NCBI RefSeq assembly: GCF_026151335.1
Contig: NZ_JAMQPP010000003.1
Direction: 5' to 3' (one strand)
DNA length: 64,000 nt
Source: Leptospira_A soteropolitanensis
GTDB lineage: Bacteria > Spirochaetota > Leptospiria > Leptospirales > Leptospiraceae
Part shown: positions 53,320 to 63,034 of the stretch, one piece after another
Layout: each line of letters starts with the position of its first letter
Numbering within the stretch: position 1 is the first letter of the stretch
Made by a program: the position numbers and the translations under genes
Notes under the pieces: generated by a model
The model's input: only the letters and a program-made list of their open reading frames with translations
Databases searched by the model: none
What the model was told of the DNA's origin: nothing

Positions 53320-54210
53320 TTATCTCATCTGTTTGAGAGCTAAGATTCTTTCTTCTAAAGCCGGGTGAGTTGCAAAAAGGGAAAGGAATCCCCCTTTGTT
53401 AGAAGAAATTTTAAGGGAAGCCAATGCTTCTCCTCTCGGATCTTCCGGCATCTCTACCATTTGGCGGAGTGATTCCAATGCAGAGATCATAGACTCTCTT
53501 CCCGCAAGTTTGGCACCACCGGCATCAGCTCGGAATTCTCTTTGACGTGAGAAGTAAGCCACTGCCATCGAACCAAGAATGGAGAATACAATATCAAGTG
53601 CAATGGTAACAACAATTCTTACGATATGTGCCATTTCTTCTTTCACCGCGTTTGACGCAATGTAAGCAATGATACGAGAGAAGAACATAGCAAACGAGTT
53701 CACAACACCTTGGATAAGAGTCAGTGTCACCATGTCTCCGTTGGCAACGTGTGACAATTCATGAGCAAGAACTCCCTCTAACTCCTGCGCATTCATACGA
53801 TTCAGAAGTCCAGAAGACACCGCAACTAGGGCACTGGATTTACTTGGGCCGGTAGCAAATGCATTCACTTCTGGAGATTCATAAATCCCAACTTCTGGCA
53901 TAGGAAGGTGAGCTCTTTGTGCCAGTGATTGCACGCGGCGGTAAACATCCATTTCAGGAGCGGAAGCTTTTTTAGGATCGATGACTTTTACACCCATCGT
54001 CCACTTTGCCATCATTTTAGAAAGTAAGAGGGATATAAAAGATCCCGCCATACCCCACATTAAACAGAATACAATGAGCTGTGTTAAATCCAAACCATAG
54101 GCCCGGATACTAAATCCCATCGAACCAAGAAGTGTGGTCACGATGGAGATGGTAGTCATAATCAATATATTGGTTAACAGGAAAAAACCGATTCGTTTGA
54201 TCCAAGTCAT
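53320..54210 (-). CDS. htpX: HtpX membrane zinc metalloprotease
   Basis: 296 residues, the family length. Two N-terminal membrane segments, then LEGVLAHELSHVANGDM (HExxH zinc motif, near residue 142), two further membrane segments and the third ligand in SRQREFRADAGGAKLAG. HtpX degrades misfolded inner-membrane proteins. It follows the permease by 85 bp and ends at a terminator. Confidence 0.95.
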   Translation of the reverse strand: MTWIKRIGFFLLTNILIMTTISIVTTLLGSMGFSIRAYGLDLTQLIVFCLMWGMAGSFISLLLSKMMAKWTMGVKVIDPKKASAPEMDVYRRVQSLAQRAHLPMPEVGIYESPEVNAFATGPSKSSALVAVSSGLLNRMNAQELEGVLAHELSHVANGDMVTLTLIQGVVNSFAMFFSRIIAYIASNAVKEEMAHIVRIVVTIALDIVFSILGSMAVAYFSRQREFRADAGGAKLAGRESMISALESLRQMVEMPEDPRGEALASLKISSNKGGFLSLFATHPALEERILALKQMR

Positions 54211-54295
54211 AGGAAATTGTTCTCCTTACGGTCTTTTGCGAGACCTACTCTTTAGACTGAAACTGTACTTGTTTGAGCAAAAGATTACAAGCAAA

Positions 54296-55912
54296 TTAAT
54301 GTTCTAATTTCCCGGCTTTTCCTTTTGCATCCAGGAACCAAACCAATAAAAATAAGGTCGTTAGGGATAAATAGGCAATGGGAAAGTCAAAGTTGGCTAA
54401 TTCTGTAAACCGATTGAGAATGGCATTCCCTTGCAATTCATAAGCATGGATCCAGCCGATCATAGAAAGCACTGCGGCTATGAATGCCCAAATGGCTGCT
54501 TTATTCCATTCTCTTTCTAAAACAAATACCACCATCGCAGACCAAATCATCGAAGTGATGAGAAATCCTTGCGACAATGCAAGCACACCACTCAACGCAT
54601 AAGGTAGAAAAGTCAAATGAGGAGGAATATCCGATAACGAAAAATGAATTGTTTGCTTTACGCCTAACTCTTGTAAGGTGGATTGTAGTTTCCCATCTAA
54701 AAAGATAAAAACATTTTGGATGATGAGGACTGCCCAACCAGCAAAGGCTGGTAGAAGTCCAACGACTACAGCGGGAGAATGGTGTTTTGGAATCGCTTGG
54801 AAAGCTTGGCTTGTGATCACGATCCCTATCCAAAGGACAATGGCCATTCCTGCTTCTATGGGAATGAGAGCTTGGATGAGTCCCATAAGTCCAAATAAAC
54901 TTACGATAGTCATAAATACACCTGAGAGCATCGAATAACTATGTTTAGCTCCGAGTGCCTTCCAACCTGGGTGCCCAATATAAATGGTAGTGGGGAATGG
55001 GGAACCAAACATTGTACCAGCTAGGGTTCCAAGGCCATTGACAAGTAAAGAGGTCTTGGTATCGAAACTATCTCCTGAAGCTTCGGCTGATTCAATGTTC
55101 TGGAGAGAACCAATCACATTAAAAATTCCCATAGGAAGGATTACTGAAAAGTAGGCTTTTATATTGGCGTAGGTTAAAGTATCGAGTAGCGGGCTTATAG
55201 AAAGTTTGGGGAAATAAATCCCCAATGTTTCTAATCCACTTTCGATGGCTCCCGATTTGTAAATGGGATCTCCCCAAAATGTGGATAGGTAAGATAACAA
55301 TATTCCAAACATAACGGAAAGTAATCCGCCGGGAATTCCAAAAGGGAAACGAACCTTCCCAAAATACTGTAATAAAATAACACCTAATGGAATAAAGGCG
55401 ATAATTGGCCTTTCGAATGTACGAAGTAAAAAGTCCATCGATATAAAGGTGATGGCGATTCCTGCTAAAGCAGAGAGTAAAGCGGCTCTCGGTGTATATT
55501 TACGAATTTTTGCAGCAACAAAAGAGCCAATGACTTCAATACAGCCAGATATAAAGGATACGAGTAAACCTGCTTTCCACGCTGCTATATAATCACCTGT
55601 AGCTTGATAGGTGGGAAACATTACAAAAAATACAAAAGCAAAAAGGGAAACGGTATTAATTCCGTAAGGAATTGCTGTAACATCAGTTCGTTTCGTTTTT
55701 TGTCCTAATTTCCAGGCCTGCCATGCATAAAATACATTCCCTACGAGTAAAGAGACGGCGGCACCCGGTAATACAACGGAGGTAACAAAGATCAATGGAA
55801 AACCACAAACCCCTATACAAAGGGCAGAAAGAACCAAAAGTTGGATGAGGTTGTCTACCATGAGACCAAAAAAGCCGTCGAGGTCTCCTCTAGTGATGGT
55901 AAAAAAATTCAT
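54296..55912 (-). CDS. NCS2-like (xanthine/uracil/adenine-type) permease
   Basis: 538 residues, about 13-14 membrane segments. N-terminal RGDLDGFFGLMVDNLIQLLV and DVTAIPYGINTVSLFAF, then NIESAEASGDSFDTKTSLLVNGLGT, the NCS2 signature-like segment with acidic residues on TM8. It probably imports a purine, pyrimidine or organic anion; apt lies nearby but across a terminator. Overlaps the SspB-like gene by 4 bp. Confidence 0.75.
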   Translation of the reverse strand: MNFFTITRGDLDGFFGLMVDNLIQLLVLSALCIGVCGFPLIFVTSVVLPGAAVSLLVGNVFYAWQAWKLGQKTKRTDVTAIPYGINTVSLFAFVFFVMFPTYQATGDYIAAWKAGLLVSFISGCIEVIGSFVAAKIRKYTPRAALLSALAGIAITFISMDFLLRTFERPIIAFIPLGVILLQYFGKVRFPFGIPGGLLSVMFGILLSYLSTFWGDPIYKSGAIESGLETLGIYFPKLSISPLLDTLTYANIKAYFSVILPMGIFNVIGSLQNIESAEASGDSFDTKTSLLVNGLGTLAGTMFGSPFPTTIYIGHPGWKALGAKHSYSMLSGVFMTIVSLFGLMGLIQALIPIEAGMAIVLWIGIVITSQAFQAIPKHHSPAVVVGLLPAFAGWAVLIIQNVFIFLDGKLQSTLQELGVKQTIHFSLSDIPPHLTFLPYALSGVLALSQGFLITSMIWSAMVVFVLEREWNKAAIWAFIAAVLSMIGWIHAYELQGNAILNRFTELANFDFPIAYLSLTTLFLLVWFLDAKGKAGKLEH

Positions 55913-56367
55913 TCGTTTCGTTTCCCTCCAAAATCAACTCGTATGACATTACCATCCCCTGTAACTTCCGGTTTAGTCACTTTCGGTTTTGTATTGGATT
56001 CTTCTACTCCAGGAGCCACTTCCACTTGCAAAAATCTTAGTTGGGTAGCTGAATTTTGAAACTTGTCATAAATACGAAATACCGCATCCCAAGGAATCAC
56101 AGTAGGTTCCCAAGCTGACCCAAACTGAAGTTCTGCAAATAAGTAATCAGGTTTGCTATCTAATACTTTTACCGCTTTGTCACCAAACACGAGTACAATG
56201 CCAGATTCTTTCTCTGCATTGAGTAAACCACGTTTCCCAATTTCTAGTTTTGGATGTGGCATAACATGGATATAAAATACTCCAAACCGTTCCCAATAAA
56301 GATTGAATAAATCTCTTTTAAACTCACGTAATGTTGTGATTTCTTCCTGCGTGAGGTTTTGACTCAT
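55909..56367 (-). CDS. SspB-like ClpXP adaptor
   Basis: 152 residues. After a helix (LTQEEITTLREFKRDLFNLY) come FYIHVMPHPKLEI, GIVLVFGDKAVKVL, LFAELQFGSAWEPTVIPWDAVFRIYDK, the beta-barrel pattern of SspB. SspB delivers ssrA-tagged proteins to ClpXP. The last residues NVIRVDFGGKRNE could be the ClpX-docking tail after a flexible linker. Overlaps both wbpM-type and permease genes (ATGA each). Family call is from pattern only. Confidence 0.55.
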   Translation of the reverse strand: MSQNLTQEEITTLREFKRDLFNLYWERFGVFYIHVMPHPKLEIGKRGLLNAEKESGIVLVFGDKAVKVLDSKPDYLFAELQFGSAWEPTVIPWDAVFRIYDKFQNSATQLRFLQVEVAPGVEESNTKPKVTKPEVTGDGNVIRVDFGGKRNE

Positions 56368-58250
56368 AAGTTCCTTTTACCATGTGAAGTTTTTTCCCAC
56401 TCGATGTATTCGTCGTGGATTTTGTATTCGGGGATAATGTCTTTAAAAGCACCGAAGATTTCTCTATTTTTATTGGCTTTTGCAAGAGAAAACAATCTGT
56501 TTAGTTTGTTCTGGAAGAGAAGTAGATTGTAGTTTTCTAACGGAGCAGCAATCCTAATTTTTGGATGGTGTGTTTTTTTAATCCCTTCTTGGTTTAAAAG
56601 AAGTTCTTCATATAGTTTTTCTCCCGGTCTGAGACCAGAAAACTCAATGGCTATGTCTTTGTGGGGAGTATAACCCGACAAACGAATCATCTCTTCTGCT
56701 AAAGACAGAATTTTTACAGGCTCACCCATATCCAAAAGGAAAATTTCTCCATGTTCACCCATGCTTCCAGCCTGTAACACTAGTTGTGTGGCCTCTGGAA
56801 TGGTCATAAAATACCGAATGACATCTGGATGGGTCACAGTGACGGGTCCACCACGTTTAATTTGTTCTCTAAAACGAGGGATTACACTTCCATTAGAACC
56901 AAGTACGTTCCCAAACCGAACCGTAATGAATTTAGTTCTAGAATTTTGAGAAATATGTTGGAGATAAATTTCTGCGGCACGTTTTGAGGCTCCCATGACG
57001 TTTACGGGATTCACTGCTTTGTCTGTAGAAATGAGAACAAAACGATCTACACCGATGAGACGACAAACGTCTGCTACATTTTTTGTACCCATTACGTTAT
57101 TTAAAACTGCTTCCGATGGGTTGATTTCCATCATTGGTACGTGTTTATATGCCGCGGAATGGAATACAACAGAAGGGCGATGTTCTTCAAAAACAGCAGA
57201 AATACGAGATAGGTTTTTTACATCTGCCACTACTGGCCGAATATCAATATTTAAATCGGCAAAACTTTTTCTAAGCTCATAATCGATTTCGTATAACGGA
57301 GTTTCGGCGGCATCTAAGATAACCAGTACACTTGGTTTGAAAAGTGCCACTTGCCTGCAAATTTCCGATCCAATAGAACCACCAGCTCCAGTAACGAGAA
57401 TCACTCGTTTCTCTAAGTAAGACCGAATGGATTCAATTTCTAGGTCAACCGTTGGTCTACCTAAAAGGTCTTCTACTTGTACTTCGCGAAGTTGTGTGAT
57501 ATTTGGTTTTGCTGATAAATATTCACCAAACGTCGGTAAAATTTTAAAATCAACGCCGGCACCTTCACATTCTTTTTTAAGTTTACTCACCACACGTCCG
57601 TCAGGTTGGGGAACGGTCATAATGACCTTTTTGACACCATACTGCACTAAAATTTTTCCGATTTCATCTGTGGATCCGAGAATGGGAACCCCTTGGATGT
57701 AACCTCCTTTTTTGGAAAGGTTGTCATCCAAAAATCCAATGGGTTGGTAGTCTAAGTCAACATTTCGCCTAATCTCCGTTAAGAAGGAACTTCCGAGTTT
57801 ACCCGCACCCACAAGAATGATAGGAGTTCCTCTTTTGGATTTTTCAGAACTAAAAATTTGTTCTCTTAGCATTCTCCAACTCAAACTTCGTAAACATAAG
57901 AATCCGAGTAAGATGAGAGTGTCGAGGATGGGTACCATCCGAGAGAGTTGGTAGAAGCGGTTATAAAAAAGAAGTGCAAGAGTGGAAACTAGAGAGGAGA
58001 GAACTGTCGCTTTGATGATAGCTAATAGATCATGTAAAGAAGCATAAGACCAAAGAGATCTGTAAATCCCAGAAAATAAAAAAACTAAACTCCGAGAAAC
58101 CACAACGATCGTGGCGCAAACCCAAAAGTCTGGATAACTTTCTAAAAATCGTATATTTTCAAAACGCACAAGGTGTGCGAGAAAATACGACAAGAACATA
58201 AAGAGTATGTCTACAGGAAAAACCCAGTATCGTCTCGGAATCGATTTCAT
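56364..58250 (-). CDS. WbpM/CapD/PglF-type UDP-sugar 4,6-dehydratase membrane protein
   Basis: 628 residues from ATG 58250; the frame is open to 58367, but the family begins near WVFPVDILFMFLSYF. Four membrane segments, then a nucleotide-binding domain (GAGKLGSSFL), then the SDR dehydratase: VTGAGGSIGSEICRQ, FHSAAYKHVPMME, and ISTDKAVNPVNVMGASKRAAEIY, where Met replaces Tyr as is normal in this group. It dehydrates UDP-GlcNAc for deoxy-sugar or surface-glycan synthesis. First in the operon with SspB-like, permease and htpX. Confidence 0.92.
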   Translation of the reverse strand: MKSIPRRYWVFPVDILFMFLSYFLAHLVRFENIRFLESYPDFWVCATIVVVSRSLVFLFSGIYRSLWSYASLHDLLAIIKATVLSSLVSTLALLFYNRFYQLSRMVPILDTLILLGFLCLRSLSWRMLREQIFSSEKSKRGTPIILVGAGKLGSSFLTEIRRNVDLDYQPIGFLDDNLSKKGGYIQGVPILGSTDEIGKILVQYGVKKVIMTVPQPDGRVVSKLKKECEGAGVDFKILPTFGEYLSAKPNITQLREVQVEDLLGRPTVDLEIESIRSYLEKRVILVTGAGGSIGSEICRQVALFKPSVLVILDAAETPLYEIDYELRKSFADLNIDIRPVVADVKNLSRISAVFEEHRPSVVFHSAAYKHVPMMEINPSEAVLNNVMGTKNVADVCRLIGVDRFVLISTDKAVNPVNVMGASKRAAEIYLQHISQNSRTKFITVRFGNVLGSNGSVIPRFREQIKRGGPVTVTHPDVIRYFMTIPEATQLVLQAGSMGEHGEIFLLDMGEPVKILSLAEEMIRLSGYTPHKDIAIEFSGLRPGEKLYEELLLNQEGIKKTHHPKIRIAAPLENYNLLLFQNKLNRLFSLAKANKNREIFGAFKDIIPEYKIHDEYIEWEKTSHGKRNL

Positions 58251-58333
58251 ATCTGATAAATAAAGGTATTTGGAACAAAATTCCTTGTAAATACAGAATC
58301 TCTTCCGAAGAATAGAAAAGAGGAAAAACCTGT

Positions 58334-58813
58334 TTGAAATCACTTCTTTTCCGCTTAGCGGGAACATTTTCGGCGGAAATTGGCTCCGAACTCTATTTAA
58401 AATTGAAGGAGGAAACTCTTTCCCCCTCTCTTTTTTGCCTTGATTTTTCGGAAGTCGAAGAAGTAACGGAAGTTGGTCTGGAATTCATTAGAAAGATTGC
58501 GCTACGCTGTAAGGAAACAGGCTCCCAAGTGGCAGGATTTGGGCTGACAGGTCCCATTTCTGAGGAAGTATCTTCCCTGCTTGTTTTACATCCAACGGAA
58601 GCTGATTGTATCCATTATCTTGAGTCCTTAATCTTAAACGAAACTCCCGCCAATGAACTCACCCCCAAGTCGGAAGAAAAAACCATCCATTGCCCAGAAT
58701 GCCAAACTCTCCTGCGTTGGAAACTAGCCGGAGATTACCTTTGTCCCAGTTGTAAAATCAAATTTTTTGTGAATAAAAAAGGATGGGTTTCTACTTACGA
58801 ACGTTTGGTGTGA
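58334..58813 (+). CDS. STAS-like domain with a C-terminal zinc ribbon
   Basis: 159 residues, TTG start with AGAGGAA upstream. Residues 1-100 follow the STAS pattern (LFRLAGTFSAEIGSELYLKL, LFCLDFSEVEEVTEVGLEFI, GSQVAGFGLTGP) but lack the usual phospho-Ser segment. The C-terminal HCPECQTLLRWK...LCPSCKIKFFV is a CxxC-CxxC zinc ribbon. Possibly a partner-switch or scaffold protein; the membrane RsbW-like kinase is 6 kb away. Its end overlaps hrpB tail-to-tail by 19 bp. Confidence 0.65.
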   Translation: MKSLLFRLAGTFSAEIGSELYLKLKEETLSPSLFCLDFSEVEEVTEVGLEFIRKIALRCKETGSQVAGFGLTGPISEEVSSLLVLHPTEADCIHYLESLILNETPANELTPKSEEKTIHCPECQTLLRWKLAGDYLCPSCKIKFFVNKKGWVSTYERLV

Positions 58814-61305
58814 TTTAAATGTTTGGTTGGAACTGCTTCCCAAGGTTTATCAGGCCAAGGGTGTTTTGGATACCTTCCTTTTAACTCTTTTTTTACTTCA
58901 TGGTATCCTTGGTTCCAGAAACTTTCTAAATCTTTAGTAATTTGTACAGGCCGTCTTGCGGGAGAGAGTAGGTGTATCAGAATGTTTACTTTTCCATTGG
59001 CAAGTTTCGGCAAGGACCTCAAACCAAATAACTCTTGTAATTTGACGTGAAGTTCGGGTTCCATTCCTTCGTAATTCAATTGGATTTTAGAGCCGGAAGG
59101 AACTTGGATGGATATTGGTGCCTGAGAATCTATCAGATTTAAATTTTCATAACCCACATAAGCTTTGAATGCTTCCAAAAACGGGAGTTTGTCTAAAGAC
59201 AATTTCCCTGAATCTAAATTGATAAAAGGAAATAACCATTCTTTCCAAATTTGTTTCAGATGATTAAAATCGGAATTTGTATTTAGAACTCCATATTGTT
59301 CTAAAAATTTTACCCGATTGTAGAATTGGATTAATTCCGGATTTTTTTTCCATTCATCCTCTAGGGAAGATTTAGCTAAATATTCTTCTAGCGCCAAACC
59401 AAGTATAGTCGGGTTTGGATGGTTTGTTTCTTTAGAATCTAGAACTAGATCTCCTATACTTCTTTCCTCTTTGACAACAAGAAATGATTCACCTCGTTGG
59501 TTTGTCCTTTTTTCTGAAGTCACCTTCCGCGATATGATATCGGAAAAATATTTCTCAATTTGTGTTTCCTCTATTGCAAGATACTGAGTGATGTAAATCT
59601 CTTGGCCGAAAGAAATTGTATCTAAAACTAAAATATATTCTGGAATTTGGATGGAAGTTGTATTTAAGGTTGCTAATTTCCCATTCGAAAGTTTAAAACT
59701 TTTACCTCCTGGCACCTTTGCTTTTGCGATCCGATCAGGGAACCCGGCAGATAAATAATAAAGGCGGTTTTGTCCCTCTGAAACGATCGAAAAATCCGTT
59801 TTTTCCCTGTAAATACGCAAAATTTGCTCATAAATAGATTTTAACTCATAAGAAAATGGAGAGGGGGAAACTGCTTCTGAAACGTTTTTTGCCTCTGTAC
59901 CGGTACTTTCTTTGCCCACTAACGAGACAATATCGGTAATTAGTTTTTCTTCCTCTTTTGGTAGTATGGCCAAAATTTTTCCAAGCCTTATTGGAAGGGG
60001 ATATCTTAAACATTCTTTTCCTATTTTAGTTAGGTTCCCTTGGGAATCCAAACAACCTAGGAGTTTTAGTCTAATTGTACTTTGAATCACCGATCCTCTG
60101 TTTGGCGGATCTAAAAAAGGTAGCTCCTCGATTTCCTCTCCCCAGGACTTAATTTCTAAAACAAGACGATCAATATCTCCTTCCAGAATTTCGGGTTTTG
60201 TGCGGTCTAAAAGTGATTTCTCTTCTTCCTTCGACCATAATCGGTATACCAACCCTTTACCTTCTCTTGCCGCTCGTCCTGCTCGTTGTTTGGCGCTACT
60301 CAAACTGATGCGTTCTTTGATTAAATGAGAAACACCTGATTCTGTATCAAAGTGGAGGTGTTTTTCATAACCGGAATCAAAAACGACACGAACCCCTGGA
60401 ATGGTGATGGAGGACTCCGCAATATTAGTCGAAAGAATGATTTTCTTTTTTCCCTGCACAGAAGGTAAAAAGATTTTTTCTTGATCAGCTAAATCCATAT
60501 CTCCATATAATCCCAGTACCATCGCATTAGATTTTACCACAGAAATGGATTCTAAACTGCTTCTTAAATCGCGAATTTCTTTTTTCCCAGACAAAAACAC
60601 AAGAATATCACCTGCTGTTTGTTCTACGGCTTTAGGAATTAAATCCAATAATCGTTGATTGGTATTTTTAATAGAATCCCCCATGTGGAAAATTTCCAAA
60701 GGATGGGTTACCGCTCGAACTTCTATTGGTTTGGATCGGATACCGAGTGATTCAAAATTCTGCCCGTCTAAAGTAGCTGACATGACTAGTATCTTTAAAT
60801 CATTACGAAAAACTTCTTGGGTTCTTCGTGTCAAAGCGAAACAAAGATCAGAATCCATTCGTCTTTCATGAAATTCGTCAAAGACAACGAGCCCGTAATC
60901 TTTAAGTTCCGGGTCAGAGAGGAGAATTTTAGTTAAAATTCCATCTGTGAGAAACTCAATTTTCGTATTGTTTCCAATCTTTGTATCAAACCGAACCCTG
61001 TAACCGACAGTATCACCCAGGTTTTCGTTTAAAGTTTGGCTGATCCTTTTTGCGGCACTTTTTGCCGCAATTCGTCTAGGTTCTAAAATACAGATTTTTT
61101 TCCCAGAGGAAACACCCGCTCGCAAAAGTTCTATCGGGAGAGCCGTTGTTTTACCTGTCCCTGGCGGAGCATCTAAGATGGTGACAGGATTTGTTTGGAT
61201 AGAATCGACAATGGATTGTAAGGCGGTGAGTACGGGGAATGGATCCAAAGGAGGTGACACTTTTATACTTATGGAAGAGGATGGGATTCCTAAAGAAAAA
61301 ATCAA
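58795..61305 (-). CDS. hrpB: HrpB-type ATP-dependent helicase
   Basis: 836 residues, the HrpB length. Walker A ILDAPPGTGKTTALPIELL, DEAH-like VFDEFHERRMDSDL, motif III VMSATLDG, then helicase C motifs LSTNIAESSITIPGV and KQRAGRAAREGKG, and the HrpB C-terminal SPARRPVQITKDLESFWNQGY. RNA/DNA helicase of unclear role. The frame opens at a TTG (61305); a GTG at 61260 is an equally good start. No ribosome binding site seen for either. Confidence 0.92.
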   Translation of the reverse strand: MIFSLGIPSSSISIKVSPPLDPFPVLTALQSIVDSIQTNPVTILDAPPGTGKTTALPIELLRAGVSSGKKICILEPRRIAAKSAAKRISQTLNENLGDTVGYRVRFDTKIGNNTKIEFLTDGILTKILLSDPELKDYGLVVFDEFHERRMDSDLCFALTRRTQEVFRNDLKILVMSATLDGQNFESLGIRSKPIEVRAVTHPLEIFHMGDSIKNTNQRLLDLIPKAVEQTAGDILVFLSGKKEIRDLRSSLESISVVKSNAMVLGLYGDMDLADQEKIFLPSVQGKKKIILSTNIAESSITIPGVRVVFDSGYEKHLHFDTESGVSHLIKERISLSSAKQRAGRAAREGKGLVYRLWSKEEEKSLLDRTKPEILEGDIDRLVLEIKSWGEEIEELPFLDPPNRGSVIQSTIRLKLLGCLDSQGNLTKIGKECLRYPLPIRLGKILAILPKEEEKLITDIVSLVGKESTGTEAKNVSEAVSPSPFSYELKSIYEQILRIYREKTDFSIVSEGQNRLYYLSAGFPDRIAKAKVPGGKSFKLSNGKLATLNTTSIQIPEYILVLDTISFGQEIYITQYLAIEETQIEKYFSDIISRKVTSEKRTNQRGESFLVVKEERSIGDLVLDSKETNHPNPTILGLALEEYLAKSSLEDEWKKNPELIQFYNRVKFLEQYGVLNTNSDFNHLKQIWKEWLFPFINLDSGKLSLDKLPFLEAFKAYVGYENLNLIDSQAPISIQVPSGSKIQLNYEGMEPELHVKLQELFGLRSLPKLANGKVNILIHLLSPARRPVQITKDLESFWNQGYHEVKKELKGRYPKHPWPDKPWEAVPTKHLNHTKRS

Positions 61306-61379
61306 ACAATTTGTATTTTATTTTCTGAAATCACAAGAATCGGGTTTCCAAGATCCATAGAATTCGTTAAGATTTCCTT

Positions 61380-62231
61380 GTGGATTCTAATCACAAACAC
61401 TACGAAATCATAAAAAACTCCATCGAATATGTTTTGGAACATTTTGAAGAACAACCGAATTTAGATGTTTTGGCCGAACGAGTTTCGTTAAGTCCCTTTC
61501 ATTTTCAAAAAGTATTTCGGACTTGGGCCGGTGTATCACCCAAAGAATTTTTGCAATTTGTGACTGTAACTCACGCCAAACATCTGTTAAAAGAATCAAA
61601 TCTTTTGGAAACAACGTATTCTCTCGGATTGTCAAGCACAGGAAGGTTACATGATTTATTTGTTAAATTGGAAGCAATGACTCCTGGTGAATTCAAACGA
61701 GGAGGCGAAGGATTGATTTTGCAATACGAAGTATTTCCGTCTTCTTTTGGAGAAATTCTTTTAGTATCATCGGAACGAGGAATTCAGTCTCTTCAATTTA
61801 TTGATACATTAGAACAAGGAATCTCAGATACAAAAAAAGAATTTCCGAATGCGATTTGGAAAGAAGGAAGTTCAGAGGAACACAAAAAGATAAAAGACTA
61901 TTTTCAGAAATTTCTAATTCCAGAAACACCCATTCCCCTTTATCTTTATGGAACAGAATTCCAATTTAAAGTTTGGAAATCTTTATTAAAAATTCCAATG
62001 GGGAATCTTTGTACTTATGGAGATATAGCTGAATCCATAAGACAACCATCTGCACAAAGGGCTGTGGGAACCGCAATCGGTAAAAATCCCATTGCCTACC
62101 TAATTCCATGTCATAGAGTGATCCAAACTTCAGGTTTGTTTGGCGGATATAGGTGGAATCCGAACCGAAAACGAATGATCATTGCTTGGGAACAATCGAA
62201 ACTTTCTTCACCAAACAATGAGTTGTCGTAA
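61380..62231 (+). CDS. AraC-type regulator fused to O6-alkylguanine-DNA methyltransferase (Ada-like)
   Basis: 283 residues, GTG start. Residues about 10-110 are an AraC HTH domain (NLDVLAERVSLSPFHFQKVFR, GVSPKEFLQFV). Residues about 120-275 are the methyltransferase: FQFKVWKSLLKIPMGNLCTYGDIA, GTAIGKNPIAYLIPCHRVIQ with the acceptor Cys. It repairs O6-methylguanine. The N-terminal zinc/phosphotriester Cys domain of Ada is absent, so it cannot sense methylphosphotriesters as Ada does. Confidence 0.92.
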   Translation: MDSNHKHYEIIKNSIEYVLEHFEEQPNLDVLAERVSLSPFHFQKVFRTWAGVSPKEFLQFVTVTHAKHLLKESNLLETTYSLGLSSTGRLHDLFVKLEAMTPGEFKRGGEGLILQYEVFPSSFGEILLVSSERGIQSLQFIDTLEQGISDTKKEFPNAIWKEGSSEEHKKIKDYFQKFLIPETPIPLYLYGTEFQFKVWKSLLKIPMGNLCTYGDIAESIRQPSAQRAVGTAIGKNPIAYLIPCHRVIQTSGLFGGYRWNPNRKRMIIAWEQSKLSSPNNELS

Positions 62232-62252
62232 TTTCTGAAATTAAATTCTAAA

Positions 62253-62279
62253 AAAACGAATAGATCCTTGTTTCGTTTT
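62253..62279. terminator. Bidirectional hairpin terminator
   Basis: AAAACGAA (62253-62260) and TTCGTTTT (62272-62279), 8-bp stem with an 11-nt loop, with A-rich and T-rich flanks. Lies between the Ada-like gene (+) and the YhhN gene (-). Confidence 0.6.
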
Positions 62280-62281
62280 CT

Positions 62282-63034
62282 TTAAGCTAAATGCCTTGTG
62301 TGAGAAACTAAAAAGAATCCCACGAGTAAAAAACTTTGGGCAATCAAGTAGGTGACCCAAGGAACTTGAAATTCCCACCTTGGGTGCCTAGTTCCATTGA
62401 TCGTAGTTTCTCCCATTACAGCATCAGAGAGGAGGAAAAAACCTGCTCCAATGGCTAAATAAATCCAAACTCCACCAAACACTAAATAGGCGTTAAAACA
62501 TAAAGATACAAAAAAACACAAAACCAATCCATAAACAAAGGCAGAGGCCATGACCCATTTGGAACGATTGGGATTGTAGACTCTAAAATAAAAAATGAGT
62601 GCAGGTAAAATCAATAAGACAATGGTTACGGCATAAGGCAAAATACCATTATAAATTTCATTCCAAGTGGTTAATTTCCAAAAGGATAACAAAAAGAAAA
62701 CTTGGGCAATGGCAAAACTAAAAATTCCACCAAGGACTGGGTCTTCCATTTGTTTTTTGGCAATTGGAAATTGAAGGTTGAACCAATCTCCCAAAAAGGA
62801 AAAACCAATGGCGTATAAAGGATAAGAAAACCTAGCATGGCCCAGTTGGAATAATAACCAGGCAAAAAGTAGGATTTGAAAGGAAAATCCCAAATAAATT
62901 CCACGGGAATGTTCTAAACGTTTGAGTGGATTTGTTTCCCCTTGTAACGTATACCAATGGATTAAAAATGCCGAAATGATGGCTACAGGAATGGTTGTGA
63001 GAATTAAGTAGTATACCATACTTGATTTTAACAT
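62282..63034 (-). CDS. YhhN/TMEM86-family membrane protein, second copy
   Basis: About 250 residues from the ATG at 63034 (a later ATG at 63019 is also possible; a longer frame to 63175 is unlikely). Eight membrane segments, with YAIGFSFLGDWFNLQ and IGAGFFLLSDAVMGETTI giving the two conserved Asp positions of the family. Longer and more divergent than the copy at 24190. Its ATG overlaps that of the divergent lipoprotein (CATG). Confidence 0.75.
   Translation of the reverse strand: MLKSSMVYYLILTTIPVAIISAFLIHWYTLQGETNPLKRLEHSRGIYLGFSFQILLFAWLLFQLGHARFSYPLYAIGFSFLGDWFNLQFPIAKKQMEDPVLGGIFSFAIAQVFFLLSFWKLTTWNEIYNGILPYAVTIVLLILPALIFYFRVYNPNRSKWVMASAFVYGLVLCFFVSLCFNAYLVFGGVWIYLAIGAGFFLLSDAVMGETTINGTRHPRWEFQVPWVTYLIAQSFLLVGFFLVSHTRHLA

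Noticed and set aside
54232..54283. TCTTTTGC...GCAAAAGA inverted repeat between permease and htpX
   Set aside because: Loop of 36 nt and low GC; likely chance.
58251..58367. Extension of the WbpM-type protein
   Set aside because: Lies before the conserved PVDILF start and overlaps the divergent STAS gene.
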